A stretch of 22,309 nucleotides of DNA, from positions 1 to 22,309 of the forward strand of contig JAFGFO010000477.1 of assembly GCA_016931085.1 (NCBI GenBank), read 5' to 3'. The stretch's first letter is position 1, and each line of letters begins with the position of its first letter. Under the pieces are notes generated by a model. The model was not told the origin of the DNA and ran no database searches. It saw nothing but the letters and a program-made list of their open reading frames with translations. Below are positions 22,270 to 22,309 of this stretch, piece by piece. Source of the DNA: Thermoflexales bacterium. GTDB taxonomy: Bacteria; Chloroflexota; Anaerolineae; Fen-1058. Made by a program: the position numbers and the translations under genes.

Positions 22270-22302
22270 AGACTTCCGAAGTCTTTGAGACTTCGGAAGT
22301 CT
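22270..22302. repeat. Perfect palindrome with 15-bp arms, copy 2 of the REP-like repeat
   Basis: AGACTTCCGAAGTCT (22270-22284), loop TTG, then the exact complement (22288-22302), followed by GGCC. It shares the CTTCCGAAGTCTT core and the CTGGCC tail with the copy at 16780-16810. Each arm is itself a near-palindrome around a central C. It is close to the window edge, so its full context is not visible. Confidence 0.8.
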
Positions 22303-22309
22303 GGCCTGA

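Overview
The window looks like chromosomal DNA from a GC-rich member of the Chloroflexota, probably an uncultured Anaerolineae-like lineage. This is inferred from the gene repertoire (a membrane PIN-TRAM protein, DUF166, a zinc-ribbon GTPase beside a GAP1-like protein, an AAA_32-type Lon) and from the many small palindromic repeats; no rRNA or other phylogenetic marker settles it. Promoters that can be read are sigma70-like, and two have a TGn extended -10. No tRNA, rRNA, CRISPR array or intact insertion sequence was seen.

Layout. (1) 1-2352, minus strand: the 5' two thirds of formate-tetrahydrofolate ligase (cut by the window edge), preceded by a gene joining a response-regulator receiver domain to DUF166. 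(2) 2353-3377: a CACAGAG-type inverted repeat, a small plus-strand gene with a possible PH-like fold, and a repeat-rich gap ending in a good promoter. (3) 3378-6857: a tight plus-strand set of LuxE-like acyl-protein synthetase, LuxC-like acyl reductase and a four-helix membrane protein, a fatty-aldehyde-forming module without luciferase genes. (4) 6860-8686: three visibly AT-richer genes (membrane zinc ribbon, GNAT acetyltransferase, polysaccharide deacetylase), likely acquired. (5) 8750-12784: zinc-ribbon P-loop GTPase with C-terminal membrane helices, a large protein combining a cysteine-less formylglycine-generating-enzyme-like domain with a GAP1-like region, and a LysM lipoprotein. This is the most unusual cassette here and resembles GTPase-centred conflict or signalling systems.

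(6) 12824-19183: dnaN (minus) divergent from a Lon-like AAA_32 protease (plus), then a RecQ helicase with C-terminal HEAT-like repeats. (7) 19304-21907, minus strand: nitronate monooxygenase family protein and a membrane-anchored PIN-TRAM protein, separated by a 90-bp MITE-like palindrome bounded by CTAG. (8) 21908-22309: a long leader and promoter region with a strong minus-strand promoter, two inverted repeats, and a 33-nt palindrome whose relative lies just upstream of recQ.

Housekeeping functions (one-carbon metabolism, replication clamp, proteolysis, DNA repair) alternate with accessory cassettes, and at least six different short repeat types fill the gaps between them.
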